Positions 50,898-59,803 of a DNA stretch of 64,000 bases are shown piece after piece; positions within the stretch are counted from its first letter, which is position 1; the number at the start of each line of letters is the position of its first letter. Source of the stretch: Edaphobacter sp. (GTDB taxonomy: Bacteria > Acidobacteriota > Terriglobia > Terriglobales > Acidobacteriaceae); assembly GCF_028283685.1 (NCBI RefSeq), contig NZ_JAPWKF010000009.1, positions 124,001-188,000 of the forward strand. The letters are read 5' to 3'. The notes beneath the pieces were generated by a model. It did not search any database. It worked only from the letters and a program-made list of their open reading frames with translations, and was not told where the DNA came from. A program made the position numbers and the translations under genes.

Positions 50898-53800
50898 TTA
50901 CCAGTGGAAGCGGGCGGCGAACTGCATCTGCCGTGCGGTGGCGCCGACGGCGAGCGCAGAGATTTTACCTGCAGCTGCTGAGCCGATGCTGTTGCCGGGG
51001 AAGGAGAAGTTAGCTGTGTTCATGATGTTGAAGGCCTCAGCGCGGAACTGCATGCCGAGACTTTCGTAGATGTGAAAGTCCTTGTGCAGACCAACGTCGA
51101 TGGTCTGGTACATCGGTCCGATGAGGATGTTTCTGCCGGTATTGCCGAAGGTGTATTGCGCAGGATTCACGAAGCAACTGGTGTTGTAGTACGCCGCCAG
51201 GGTCCGTTGGCCGCTGGGAAGGTTCCCATTGCAGATGCGGTTAGGACGCAGGAAGGTACCCGTGTTGAGAGAGGAGTTGGATGACATCGAAACGGAGAAT
51301 GGTGCGCCGCTCTGCCAGGTGAGAATGCTGGTGAGATCCCAGCCGCCGATGACCTGATTAAGCAGCGGATTGATGCTCGATGCATACTGGCGCCCACGAC
51401 CGAAAGGAAGCTCGTAGACGGGGCTGAAGGTGAAGACGTGGCGGTGATCGAAGTCGGAGAGTCCGTAATCGGCCGAGAGATTACGGGGGTTCTGAATATT
51501 GACGCGCGACTCAGAGGAGGAGGAGTTGCCGCCTGAGCCTTCGTCGATGCTGTGGCTCCAGGTATAAGAGGCGAGATATTGCAGACCATGCCATGCGCGC
51601 TGTTCCGCAGAGAGCTGCAGAGCGTTGTAGCTGGAGACTCCGCGGTTTTCCCATGCCTGGATGGTGGAGTATGCAGGGTAGGGCGAGCGTGCCGTCACAC
51701 TTCCCGGGCCGGGTATCGCCACGTTTTCATTGAGAGCGATGCCGAGGTGTGTTCCCTTGGAGCCAACATAGGAGCTGCGCACAACAAGCGAACTGTTGAC
51801 TTGATGCTCGAGCGTCAGGTTCCACTGATTGACATATGGTGTCGGGTTGCGCAGAGGGAAGTAGACGACGACGGGTACGTTACTGGCTGAAGGTGCAAGT
51901 GGAATGCCGCCCGCAGTGCTCAGGCAGGGAGCGGTCGAGGAGCAGGTCTGGGTAAAGGTCTGCGCAAAAGGATAGTTGAGGAAGAGTCGGGCGGAAGAGC
52001 CGGTGCCCTGCTCGTTGAAGAAGTAAGCACCGTACGCCGAGCGGAGAACCGTCTTATCGCCGAGTTTGTAGGCGAGGCTGATACGCGGTGTGAAGTTGAA
52101 CTTTTGCGTCTGGACAATACCGCGGCTGTAGCCGCCTTGCCCGGCGACGACAACGGTGCCGGTGCTGCCGGCGACCGGCGAGATGCTGCCACCGGAGGGC
52201 ACGAAATCGGCCTGGCGGTTTTTACGATCGACGAGCGCGGTGAAGAGATCGTAACGGATACCGAAGACGGCGGTGAGTCGTGGTGTGATGCGCCATGTGT
52301 CCTGCGCATAGCTTCCAATGTCGGAGTAGCTAATGTAAGGCATGCCGCTGGGGAGGAGGGACTTGCTGGCGCTCACAGGAAGACCGAGCAGAAAGTCGGC
52401 AAAGCCGGAGCCTCCAGCAGAGGTGCCGCTGTTGGTGTACGTGCCGGAGTAGCTGAGGGCGCCAGAGGGAGCGCTGAGCTGATTAAATCCAAAATTATTG
52501 TGGACGCCGCTGAAGCCGAAGCGCATAACGTGTGCGCCGTGGTTGAGGATAAGGTTGTCGGAGATCTGGATGGTGTTCTGCGGCACGATCTCGGGCTGGA
52601 AGCTGGCACTGTAGCCACTGAAGCCGGTGATGGTGAGCGAGGCAAGACCGGAGCCGTCGGTGTTGGACGCGGTATTGGCGCCGAGAAGACCAAGAGCCGT
52701 AGAGGTGTTGTAGCCGCTGTCCAGGGGGGTGACCCGGAGTATGAATCGGGTGTAGCCGAGAGCAAGCTCGTTGACGAGCGACGAGCTGAAGATATGTGTC
52801 TCCTGCAGTGTGGCCTGCAGGCTGGGCGCATGGTTGTTGCGGTTTGCCCCGGCGAAGGCGAGTGGGTTGAAGGTGTTGCCGATCTTGACCGGGGTGTCGG
52901 GAAAGCTGATGTCGGCGCGGCCGTTGGTGTACTGGAAGAACATGCTGTCCTTCGAACTCATGACGTAGTCCACGCGGGCGTCGTACTGGTGCTGCACGTT
53001 GACCTGAAGATTGTTATAGCGGAAGTTGTTCGCGTTGCCAGGAAGGTTGGGCTGTGGGATGACCTGTAGCAGATTGACGGCGACAGGATCAAAGCGCGAG
53101 GGATTGATCTGGTTGTTCGCGAACGGTGTCCGTGTACCCGTTGCGGGGTTGTAGCTATTGGGATCGTAAATATTGGCAAAGCCTTGAAAGTTGCCTGCGC
53201 GCATGGCAGCGGTCGGTACGCTGGTGATGGCGGTGGGTGCGGTGTGGGTGATGAGTCCCTGATAGTCGGCGAAGAAAAAGAGCCTGTCTTTGATGATGGG
53301 GCCGCCGATTGAGCCTCCAAACTGGTTTTGCTGGAAGATCGGCTTGGAGGAATCGAAGTAGCCGCGCGCATCGAGTGCGGAGTTGCGGAAGAACTCGAAT
53401 GCCGATCCGTGGAACTGGTTGGAGCCACTGCGCGTGACGACATTAACAACAGCGCCGCCAGCGGCGAACTGCGCATCGGAGTTGCCGATCTGGACCTTGA
53501 ACTCCTGGATGTCTTCGAGGTTGGGAAAGACCTTGGCAGTGCCGACGGACTGGTCGACGTCCTGGATGCCGTTGATCATGTAGAGATTGAAGCTGCCGCG
53601 TGCACCGTTGGCGGTGATAGAGGTTCCGGCGCGCTGTGTCTCGTTGCCTCCACCGGAGGCGCGGACGCCTCCTACAGAACCGGAGTTGACGCCGGGTACC
53701 AGAAGGGCAAGCTGCGAAAAGTTGCGTCCGTTGAGCGGCAACTGCACGACGGGTTCGTGCGAGATGACATTGCCGAGTTCGCCGGACTCTGTGTTGAGCA

Positions 53801-54242
53801 GGGGAGAGCCGGTGGAGACGTTGACGGTTTCGGTGACCTGACCCACCTTGAGCGCGAAGTCCTGGTTGAGCACCTGACCGACCTGCAGCGTGAGGCCGCT
53901 GGTGAGTGAGCTCTCAAAGCCAGTGGCACTAATTCTGACGGAGTAGGTACCAGGCTTGAGGAAGCCGGCGGAGTAGAAACCGGAGCTGTTTGTCGTCAAC
54001 TTCGACTCGACATTCGTCTGTAACTCCACGATGGAGACGACCGCGCCGCTGACCAGATTGCCCTGCGAGTCTGTGATTCGGCCCGAGATGGTGCCGGTGG
54101 AATTGACCTGCGCAGAGGCAAAGAGGGTGCTCAAGACGATGAGCACCAGGGCGCATACCGCTTTACGGTAGTGCCGCCAGCTAAAACCATGTACGTGAAA
54201 GACCTGATCAAGAGTTGTTGCACCGAGTCGTAGGCTGTTCAT
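50898..54242 (-). CDS. TonB-dependent receptor, Oar/SusC-like with carboxypeptidase regulatory domain
   Basis: A 1114-residue outer membrane protein. After a signal peptide (about 28-46, ...LFASAQ) comes the carboxypeptidase regulatory-like domain (TGTISGRITDSQGNLVSGAVVSI), a plug (LPLNGRNFSQLALLVPGV, about 170-190) and the beta-barrel, ending with a terminal aromatic FHW. Such receptors import large oligomers using TonB energy and are numerous in Acidobacteria. First gene of the operon with the hydrolase-like and aldolase genes. ATG 54242 follows AAAGGAAC. A TGTCTACA site lies about 108 bp upstream. Confidence 0.94.
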   Translation of the reverse strand: MNSLRLGATTLDQVFHVHGFSWRHYRKAVCALVLIVLSTLFASAQVNSTGTISGRITDSQGNLVSGAVVSIVELQTNVESKLTTNSSGFYSAGFLKPGTYSVRISATGFESSLTSGLTLQVGQVLNQDFALKVGQVTETVNVSTGSPLLNTESGELGNVISHEPVVQLPLNGRNFSQLALLVPGVNSGSVGGVRASGGGNETQRAGTSITANGARGSFNLYMINGIQDVDQSVGTAKVFPNLEDIQEFKVQIGNSDAQFAAGGAVVNVVTRSGSNQFHGSAFEFFRNSALDARGYFDSSKPIFQQNQFGGSIGGPIIKDRLFFFADYQGLITHTAPTAITSVPTAAMRAGNFQGFANIYDPNSYNPATGTRTPFANNQINPSRFDPVAVNLLQVIPQPNLPGNANNFRYNNLQVNVQHQYDARVDYVMSSKDSMFFQYTNGRADISFPDTPVKIGNTFNPLAFAGANRNNHAPSLQATLQETHIFSSSLVNELALGYTRFILRVTPLDSGYNTSTALGLLGANTASNTDGSGLASLTITGFSGYSASFQPEIVPQNTIQISDNLILNHGAHVMRFGFSGVHNNFGFNQLSAPSGALSYSGTYTNSGTSAGGSGFADFLLGLPVSASKSLLPSGMPYISYSDIGSYAQDTWRITPRLTAVFGIRYDLFTALVDRKNRQADFVPSGGSISPVAGSTGTVVVAGQGGYSRGIVQTQKFNFTPRISLAYKLGDKTVLRSAYGAYFFNEQGTGSSARLFLNYPFAQTFTQTCSSTAPCLSTAGGIPLAPSASNVPVVVYFPLRNPTPYVNQWNLTLEHQVNSSLVVRSSYVGSKGTHLGIALNENVAIPGPGSVTARSPYPAYSTIQAWENRGVSSYNALQLSAEQRAWHGLQYLASYTWSHSIDEGSGGNSSSSESRVNIQNPRNLSADYGLSDFDHRHVFTFSPVYELPFGRGRQYASSINPLLNQVIGGWDLTSILTWQSGAPFSVSMSSNSSLNTGTFLRPNRICNGNLPSGQRTLAAYYNTSCFVNPAQYTFGNTGRNILIGPMYQTIDVGLHKDFHIYESLGMQFRAEAFNIMNTANFSFPGNSIGSAAAGKISALAVGATARQMQFAARFHW

Positions 54243-54349
54243 CGACGTTCCTTTGGCATCGCTGCGGCTTCATGTGCGTTGAACAAATTCACCGACCGCG
54301 CGGGCACGGATTTTATTTCGCACGAAACTATACGCAGCGGCATATTTGA

Positions 54350-54368
54350 TGTCTACATGTCGGATACA
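54350..54368. promoter_or_regulatory. GntR-type operator candidate upstream of the TonB receptor operon
   Basis: TGTCTACA (54350-54357) followed directly by a second partial half-site set, TGTCGGATACA (54358-54368). It matches the core found before the other units of the locus with one change. Confidence 0.55.
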
Positions 54369-54534
54369 AAATATTTAAATACGTAGCGTATATCCATGAA
54401 GCAGGCAGTTGGGTCAGAGGTGGCTTGGGATGGAATATGGCGAAATATTTTTGATAAAATGTTCATTTATATATATTTAATCAGGAAGTTTCCAGCATGA
54501 CTCTGGAGTGATTCTTCAAGAATTTCTGTCGATT

Positions 54535-54550
54535 ATTGTGTCGACATAAT
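54535..54550. promoter_or_regulatory. GntR operator candidate upstream of gntR
   Basis: ATTGTGTCGACATAAT: the 8-bp palindrome TGTCGACA (54539-54546) with flanking ATT/AAT also symmetric. It lies about 95 bp before gntR, consistent with autoregulation. The 12-mer TGTCGACATAAT recurs exactly at 56936. Confidence 0.7.
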
Positions 54551-54641
54551 CGCGATTTTCCATCACGTTTTGAATGCAAAAGAGGCGGCGGAGTTTTCTA
54601 TGTATGCTCCTCGTGTACAGAAGTCGGTATTCTGAAACCAC

Positions 54642-55400
54642 ATGAAGACGAAGGCAAAGGCGAAAGTCAGCAAGTCGAATTTCACGATTCGCGAGAAGGC
54701 GTATCAATACATCCAGAGCCGCATTGCCTCGGGAGACCTGCCTTCGGGCGGAGCTATCTCGGAACTTTTGTTGGCGAAGGAGCTTGGGAGCAGTCGCACG
54801 CCGGTGCGCGAGGCGATCAGCCAGCTTGTCTCTGAAGGCTTGCTGGAGCAGACGCCGAACCGAGGCACGGTGGTGGTGCGCCTGACGCGTGAAGACATCG
54901 TTGATCTGTATGAGCTGCGTGAGGCGCTGGAGGTTTACGTCATCGCGAAGGTTACGCGCGAGCAGCTTCCGGCAGAGGACATTAAGCGGCTGGAACAGCT
55001 CTCGGACGGAATCCTATCGCTGGTGGATGAGCTTGCGACCACGGGTGAGCCTTATCTCAATGCGGAGCAGATGCAGCGTTTCGTGGCAGCAGATCGCGGA
55101 TTTCATGCGTTGCTGATGGCGTTTTCGTTCAATCCGCGCATTCGAAAGATTGTGGACGAGACGAGGTTGCTGATTCGCATCTTTGCGATGCGGCGCCTTG
55201 GATATGGAGCGGAGAAGCTGCGCAAGATCCACGCGCAGCATGCGGCCATTCTTGCAGCGATTGTGAGCCAGGATCCTGAGCTTGCGGTTCACCGCCTTGC
55301 GGAGCATATTCAGATCTCGCGGCAGGAGAGGCTGGATGAGTTCGATCGCAATCGTCGAGCGAGCACGATCGAACGAAGCTATTCAGACCTAAATCTCTGA
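54642..55400 (+). CDS. GntR family regulator, FadR/FCD subfamily
   Basis: A 252-residue regulator. Winged helix at 15-80 (KAYQYIQSRIASGDLPSGGAI, SRTPVREAISQLVSEGLLEQ, PNRGTVV), then the all-helical FCD ligand-binding domain (90-230; DIVDLYELREALEVYVI, FHALLMAFSFNPRI, HAAILAAIVSQDPELAV with metal-binding His). FCD regulators typically sense sugar acids or other carboxylates. The site TGTCGACA upstream of itself and all neighbouring units suggests it controls the locus. Its last 12 bp overlap the convergent MFS gene. Confidence 0.94.
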   Translation: MKTKAKAKVSKSNFTIREKAYQYIQSRIASGDLPSGGAISELLLAKELGSSRTPVREAISQLVSEGLLEQTPNRGTVVVRLTREDIVDLYELREALEVYVIAKVTREQLPAEDIKRLEQLSDGILSLVDELATTGEPYLNAEQMQRFVAADRGFHALLMAFSFNPRIRKIVDETRLLIRIFAMRRLGYGAEKLRKIHAQHAAILAAIVSQDPELAVHRLAEHIQISRQERLDEFDRNRRASTIERSYSDLNL

Positions 55401-56678
55401 GGTATTGGCTGCAGGCAGTAGGGGCGTTGCAGCTTCTGCAGCCTGGCTCTCTCTACGGACCCATTGGGAGGCGAGCAGCATGAGCAGGCCGATGACGAGG
55501 TAAATTGCACCGGTCGCGCTGATGCATGCGCTCATGCCAAACCTTGCCGATCCGATGGCGATGATGACAGGTGCGAGTCCGCCCCCTAGCCAGCCGAGTG
55601 AATTGGCGATACCGGCAGCGGTGCCGCGATTCTGGACGGAGACAACATCGTAGAGGCCAGCGATGATGTTGGCGTCGTAGAGGCCTTTGAAGTACCCGAA
55701 TCCGATCATGGCGAGCACCAGCAGCGGGATTGAGAGTGTCCATCCGGTAAGGAAGAGAAATGGAGCTCCGAAGAGCAGTCCAACGGCCTGGGTGAGTTGC
55801 CTCCCCCCACCGCGCTGGCGGGAGAAGCGGTCGGCGAGATAACCGCCACACAAGACACCGAGAAAGGATGCGGCCTGCAGATAGAGGCTGGCGTTGAGGC
55901 CCGCCATCGAGAGGCTCATGTGGAACTTCTTGTAGAGGAAGGTGGGCAGCCAGGTGAGGAAGACGACCGCCACGAAGTTCGCTCCCATGAAGATGCCGAT
56001 GAGCAGCAGAACGATGCGGTTGCCGAGGATCTCGCGCAGGGCCAGCGACGTGGATGTTTTTAGCGGTTGAAGACCGGTTGCGGCTTCGGACTGGCCGCGA
56101 GTGGGCTCACGCAAAAAGAAGATGAGAAGGATGCCGAGTGCGATTCCGCAGCCGCCAAAGAAGAGGAAGCTTGAGCGCCATCCGCTATGCTGGCCGACCA
56201 ATGCGGAGATGGACCCGCCAGCGATGCTGCCGGCGTAGACAGCGGTCTGATGCAACGACATTGCGCGTGAACGCGTGGACCCATCGTGGTAATCGCTGAT
56301 CATGGACATTGCAGCAGGGAAGTAGAATGCCTCGCCGAGGCCGCCGAGGGCACGACACCAGACCATTGCCTGGTAGGTGTGGGCGATGGCGGTTGCTCCT
56401 GTAACGGCCGACCAAAAAAGCAGGCTGCCAAGTATCAGCCATTTGCGTGAGAGGCGGTCGGTGAGCCATCCGGTGAAGGGGCCGCACAGAGCATACATCC
56501 ACATGAAGCAGGAACCGAGGATGCCGAGTTCGACATCGGAGAGGTGCATCTCGGTCTTAATGAGTGGGAAGAGGGAGAAAATAGCCTGCCGGTCGGCGTA
56601 GTTGAACAGGAAGACAAACCACAGCAGGCCGATGGTGATCCACTTCGTGCGCGTATTGGCCAACGTTGATCTTGGCAC
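55389..56678 (-). CDS. MFS transporter, anion:cation symporter type (hexuronate-like)
   Basis: A 429-residue carrier with 12 membrane helices. The N-terminal half shows LLWFVFLFNYADRQAIFSLFPLI and GWLTDRLSRKW between helices 2 and 3, the ACS-family pattern shared with ExuT/GudP. It probably imports the monomer or sugar acid used by this locus. The start is GTG 56678 with AGGAGAATAG upstream. TGTCGACA lies 91 bp before the start. Confidence 0.9.
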   Translation of the reverse strand: MPRSTLANTRTKWITIGLLWFVFLFNYADRQAIFSLFPLIKTEMHLSDVELGILGSCFMWMYALCGPFTGWLTDRLSRKWLILGSLLFWSAVTGATAIAHTYQAMVWCRALGGLGEAFYFPAAMSMISDYHDGSTRSRAMSLHQTAVYAGSIAGGSISALVGQHSGWRSSFLFFGGCGIALGILLIFFLREPTRGQSEAATGLQPLKTSTSLALREILGNRIVLLLIGIFMGANFVAVVFLTWLPTFLYKKFHMSLSMAGLNASLYLQAASFLGVLCGGYLADRFSRQRGGGRQLTQAVGLLFGAPFLFLTGWTLSIPLLVLAMIGFGYFKGLYDANIIAGLYDVVSVQNRGTAAGIANSLGWLGGGLAPVIIAIGSARFGMSACISATGAIYLVIGLLMLLASQWVRRESQAAEAATPLLPAANTSEI

Positions 56679-56768
56679 CTATTCTCCTGTGACTGAGCCG
56701 CTGCTTCCGGCATATCGGCCTGGCAGTTCGAAGCAAGCTCCATCGTTATAGAGGATCAAAGGGTTATC

Positions 56769-56776
56769 TGTCGACA
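56769..56776. promoter_or_regulatory. GntR operator candidate upstream of the MFS gene
   Basis: Exact palindrome TGTCGACA about 91 bp before the GTG start of the MFS gene. Confidence 0.65.
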
Positions 56777-56935
56777 TTTTGCGATGCTTTCATCGCGATA
56801 AGGATAGAAAAAGCATTTATTGGTTTTGAGCGCCGGATTTTTGTTTTGGCGCAAATCATTTGTAGTCTTCATGTTATTGGGATGTTTAATGGGTGATGGT
56901 TCGAGGTAGAACTTTCAAGAAATATGTATTCGTAT

Positions 56936-56947
56936 TGTCGACATAAT
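56936..56947. promoter_or_regulatory. GntR operator candidate upstream of the DapA-family gene
   Basis: TGTCGACATAAT, identical over 12 bp to the gntR site at 54539-54550. It lies about 105 bp before ATG 57053. Confidence 0.7.
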
Positions 56948-57052
56948 GATTTATTTTTATGTATAGTTGCTTTCAAATTGCAGGGCCGAAAGGCGCTGTA
57001 ACGAAATTTTCAGCTGGATGACTATCAGATTCGGCCGTCTTTGCTGCTTTGT

Positions 57053-57946
57053 ATGGTGAAACCTTTGACCTCTTTTCGTGGTGTGTACGCAGCTCTGCTC
57101 TCTCCGCGAGCCAGTGACGGTGAACTGGACGCGACCTCGTTCCAGCAACAGGTCATTGAGCTGAACAGGTTCAGCCTTCGCGGATATGCGATCAACGGTG
57201 CGACGGGCGAGTTTACGATCTCCTCCGACGAGGATATCGACGTACTTGTACGTACGGCTCGGCAGGAGGCTCCGCAGGCGGAGATACTATGCGGTATAGG
57301 TGCTGGTGATCTGCGCCTGACGGTGAGACGTGCGGGCATTGCCCAGCTTGCCGGGGCGCATGGCGTGCTGCTCCCGATGCCGAGCTTCTTTCCCTACCGT
57401 GAGGATGATCTGACTGCATATATCTCCGCGGTGGCATCGTCAGTCGAGTTGCCGATCCTGCTCTACAACCTGCCGCAGTTCACGTCGGGCTTGTCTGTGG
57501 ATACGATACTCTCTCTGTTTGCGAAGCACTCCAACATCATAGGCATCAAAGATTCATCGGGTTCGTTGGACATTGTGCGCGCGATGACGAAGGCAGGGCT
57601 GCCGCATGTACGAATGATCGGCAACGACTCTGCTCTGCCAGAGGCTTTGGTGGAAGGTGTTTGCGATGGCGTGGTGTCAGGAGTGGCATGTGCGCTGCCG
57701 GAGTTGATGGCTTCTCTGTTTGCGACGGGCGGACATGGCGATGCCTTTGCGAGAAAGACCGGTCAGCTGCAGGAGTTCATCGATCATCTGGGGCCGCTGC
57801 CGACGCCGTGGGGGCTGAAGGTGGCGTCGGCAGTGCGTCACTTTACGCGCGAGAGCTATCCGCTTCCGCTGAGTCCGGAGCGCGAGGCTGAAGTGGCTGA
57901 GCTTCGTGGATGGTTCATGGGGTGGTACAAGCGAACGCTCTCGTAG
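57053..57946 (+). CDS. Dihydrodipicolinate synthase/KDG aldolase family lyase
   Basis: A 297-residue class I aldolase TIM barrel. NGATGEFTIS (about 45-54) is the keto-acid carboxylate loop, LLYNLPQFTSG carries the catalytic Tyr, and IGIKDSSGSL the Schiff-base Lys. DapA itself is unlikely in this setting; relatives act on 2-keto-3-deoxy-gluconate, 5-dehydro-4-deoxyglucarate or N-acetylneuraminate. The locus context favours a sugar acid. ATG 57053 has no clear ribosome binding site; a TTG at 57041 is the alternative. Confidence 0.9.
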   Translation: MVKPLTSFRGVYAALLSPRASDGELDATSFQQQVIELNRFSLRGYAINGATGEFTISSDEDIDVLVRTARQEAPQAEILCGIGAGDLRLTVRRAGIAQLAGAHGVLLPMPSFFPYREDDLTAYISAVASSVELPILLYNLPQFTSGLSVDTILSLFAKHSNIIGIKDSSGSLDIVRAMTKAGLPHVRMIGNDSALPEALVEGVCDGVVSGVACALPELMASLFATGGHGDAFARKTGQLQEFIDHLGPLPTPWGLKVASAVRHFTRESYPLPLSPEREAEVAELRGWFMGWYKRTLS

Positions 57947-57964
57947 ATATTCGGCATGTTTGTC

Positions 57965-59560
57965 CTAGGTGGTCGTGACTCCGCAGAGCGAGACGTCCAT
58001 GCCCATTGCGCGGAAGCATTCTGCCTTTGCCATCATGGCCTCATCGGCTGTGGGTGCGTCGTTGGCGTAGGCCACATGGATGTGATTGGCCTTGTGCTGC
58101 GCCATCATCTGGTCGCGCGAGACGCCGTGGAGCACTGCACTCATCATCGGCCATTGGCGAGTCGTAATAGACCAGCGACGCTCGGTCTCCTCTTGCGGCA
58201 ACGCAACCACGGTGGCTCGACCGAGATCGGCTTTCAACTTGTTATCTTCGACGTAGACGCGGCTCCAGACGATCTCGCCGGGACGGCTATTTCCTTTGAT
58301 TGTGCCTCCTCCCAGCCGGAAGTACATTGGAGGCTGGCGTTCACTGGAGGCATCGGCGTATCCGTTGGCGAAATGGGCAGGAGGGACGGCTCCTGAGATC
58401 TCAAGCACCCAGACGAAGCTGCCGTCGTAGTCTTCTCCAAATCGAAGGTCGTGCAGCGTGTTTTCTGGAGGAAGGCTGAGAGCGTTCCATATTCTGTGAG
58501 TGATGAGAGCGTCGATGGCCGCGCATTCGTCAACTTCGTTGAAATGAGGCAATGCGCTACCGGCGAAGAGTTCACGTTGCCCATCGGCGGAAAAGACGGG
58601 AGGTCTCTCTGTATTGTTGAGCAGGCCTTCGGCGAGATCAGAGGCAGGAAGCATATCCCTGAGTCCCTGCTGATACTGAATGCCTATGGCCGCGCAGCCA
58701 AAGTTGTCGGCGATACGTACCGCTGCGATGTACATCTTCAGCTGGAGTAGTACCTGCGCGCTCGTTAGCTCGGTTGCTTCGTCCGTGCCCAAAGCGAATT
58801 GCATGCCACGCTGCTGGAGCCATTGCAAAGCAGCCTCACCTTCGGCGTCGGTTACCTGGGTGGTGGCGTAGGCGAGTGAGCTCTGGCTGAGGCGTTCCTT
58901 AAAAATGCCAGTTTGGTGAAGGAGATGGTCCGGCACAATGGCGTTGAACATTCCCATACAGCCTTCGTCAAAGACGCCAATGATGGCCTTCTCTTTCTTT
59001 AGGCGCGAGGCCTCGGCGACACCTATCTGCGTTGCACGTCCACTGGCTCCAGAGAAAGTATGGACGTGGGAACGATCGTGCGTAACAGTTCCGGTACTCA
59101 TCCATTCCCGGAGCCCTTTGAGAAAGAACTCGTCGGTGAAGTCGGCGCTCCACAAGGAGGAATATGGAACACCGGCTTTGGTGAGCGAACCGTTGAGGTT
59201 GAGCAGGCCGACGAGGCCCGGCCACTGGCCGTTCCAGTTGGCGACGGTAAGGACGGGACCTTTGTGAGTGGTCAGGCCGGGAAGGACATGATGGCTGTAC
59301 TGCCAGACGGCCTCTGCCACGATGAGTGGAGCGTCTTCGGGGATGGACTTGAAGACGTCCATTCCATAACGCTGCGAGTCAAGAAATCCATGCCTCTTCT
59401 CTGGCACATAGGAGTGAGCCCGCACAATTTTTCCGCCGAGACGTTCTACAGATTCAGCCAAAGCCGCTTCCATGGCTGCTTGTGCCGGCCAGCAGACTTG
59501 GTTGGCGTCGAGGCGAAGGTCTCCGCTAGCTACCAGATAGATCGTTGCAATCTCTTTCAT
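57965..59560 (-). CDS. L-fucose/L-arabinose isomerase-like protein
   Basis: A 531-residue protein resembling the L-fucose isomerase fold: N-terminal AQAAMEAALAESVERLGGKIVRAHSY, VAEAVWQYSHHVLPGL, NWNGQWPGLVGLLNLNGSL, central GCAAIGIQYQQGLRDM and a C-terminal beta domain with MYFRLGGGTIKGNSRPGEIVW. FucI family enzymes interconvert aldose and ketose using Mn2+; I cannot confirm all metal ligands, and the subgroup may have another role. ATG 59560 has no clear ribosome binding site. Two operator-like sites lie about 64-82 bp upstream. It converges with the DapA-family gene. Confidence 0.82.
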   Translation of the reverse strand: MKEIATIYLVASGDLRLDANQVCWPAQAAMEAALAESVERLGGKIVRAHSYVPEKRHGFLDSQRYGMDVFKSIPEDAPLIVAEAVWQYSHHVLPGLTTHKGPVLTVANWNGQWPGLVGLLNLNGSLTKAGVPYSSLWSADFTDEFFLKGLREWMSTGTVTHDRSHVHTFSGASGRATQIGVAEASRLKKEKAIIGVFDEGCMGMFNAIVPDHLLHQTGIFKERLSQSSLAYATTQVTDAEGEAALQWLQQRGMQFALGTDEATELTSAQVLLQLKMYIAAVRIADNFGCAAIGIQYQQGLRDMLPASDLAEGLLNNTERPPVFSADGQRELFAGSALPHFNEVDECAAIDALITHRIWNALSLPPENTLHDLRFGEDYDGSFVWVLEISGAVPPAHFANGYADASSERQPPMYFRLGGGTIKGNSRPGEIVWSRVYVEDNKLKADLGRATVVALPQEETERRWSITTRQWPMMSAVLHGVSRDQMMAQHKANHIHVAYANDAPTADEAMMAKAECFRAMGMDVSLCGVTTT

Positions 59561-59623
59561 GGAGAGTTCGATTACCTTTCCGTCACATTTGACGGAGCCA
59601 TGATACGTTTCGAGTTCTTGATG

Positions 59624-59642
59624 TGTCTACATCGTGTCGACA
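59624..59642. promoter_or_regulatory. Double GntR operator candidate upstream of the isomerase-like gene
   Basis: TGTCTACA (59624-59631) and TGTCGACA (59635-59642), centres 11 bp apart, that is about one helical turn. Confidence 0.65.
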
Positions 59643-59730
59643 TGCACGTCGAGGATAACGAATTCACGAAGGTCCACAGCTACGCGTTTATTTCCTGCTT
59701 CTTCACTGTTGGCGGTTTGAGCCAGTAAAC

Positions 59731-59751
59731 AGGCCACCCTTTTCGGGTGGC
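59731..59751 (-). terminator. Hairpin after the GH13 gene
   Basis: Perfect 8-bp stem GGCCACCC/GGGTGGCC with a 5-nt loop, 53 bp after the GH13 stop. The T tract is poor (TGTTTACT on the minus strand), so it may be a weak terminator. Confidence 0.5.
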
Positions 59752-59803
59752 CCATCATCGCGGAGAGTGTCGATCTGCGGACGATTTTCCATCAGGCCGC
59801 GAT

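Larger units (their letters stand above)
54243..54641. other. Divergent regulatory region, TonB receptor/gntR
   Basis: About 400 bp, AT-rich compared with the surroundings. It holds the two operator-like sites listed below and the start signals of the divergent genes. No ORF or RNA gene was seen. Confidence 0.6.
56679..57052. other. Divergent regulatory region, MFS/DapA-family gene
   Basis: A 374-bp AT-rich region holding two copies of TGTCGACA (listed below), one near each gene. No ORF or RNA gene was seen. Confidence 0.6.
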
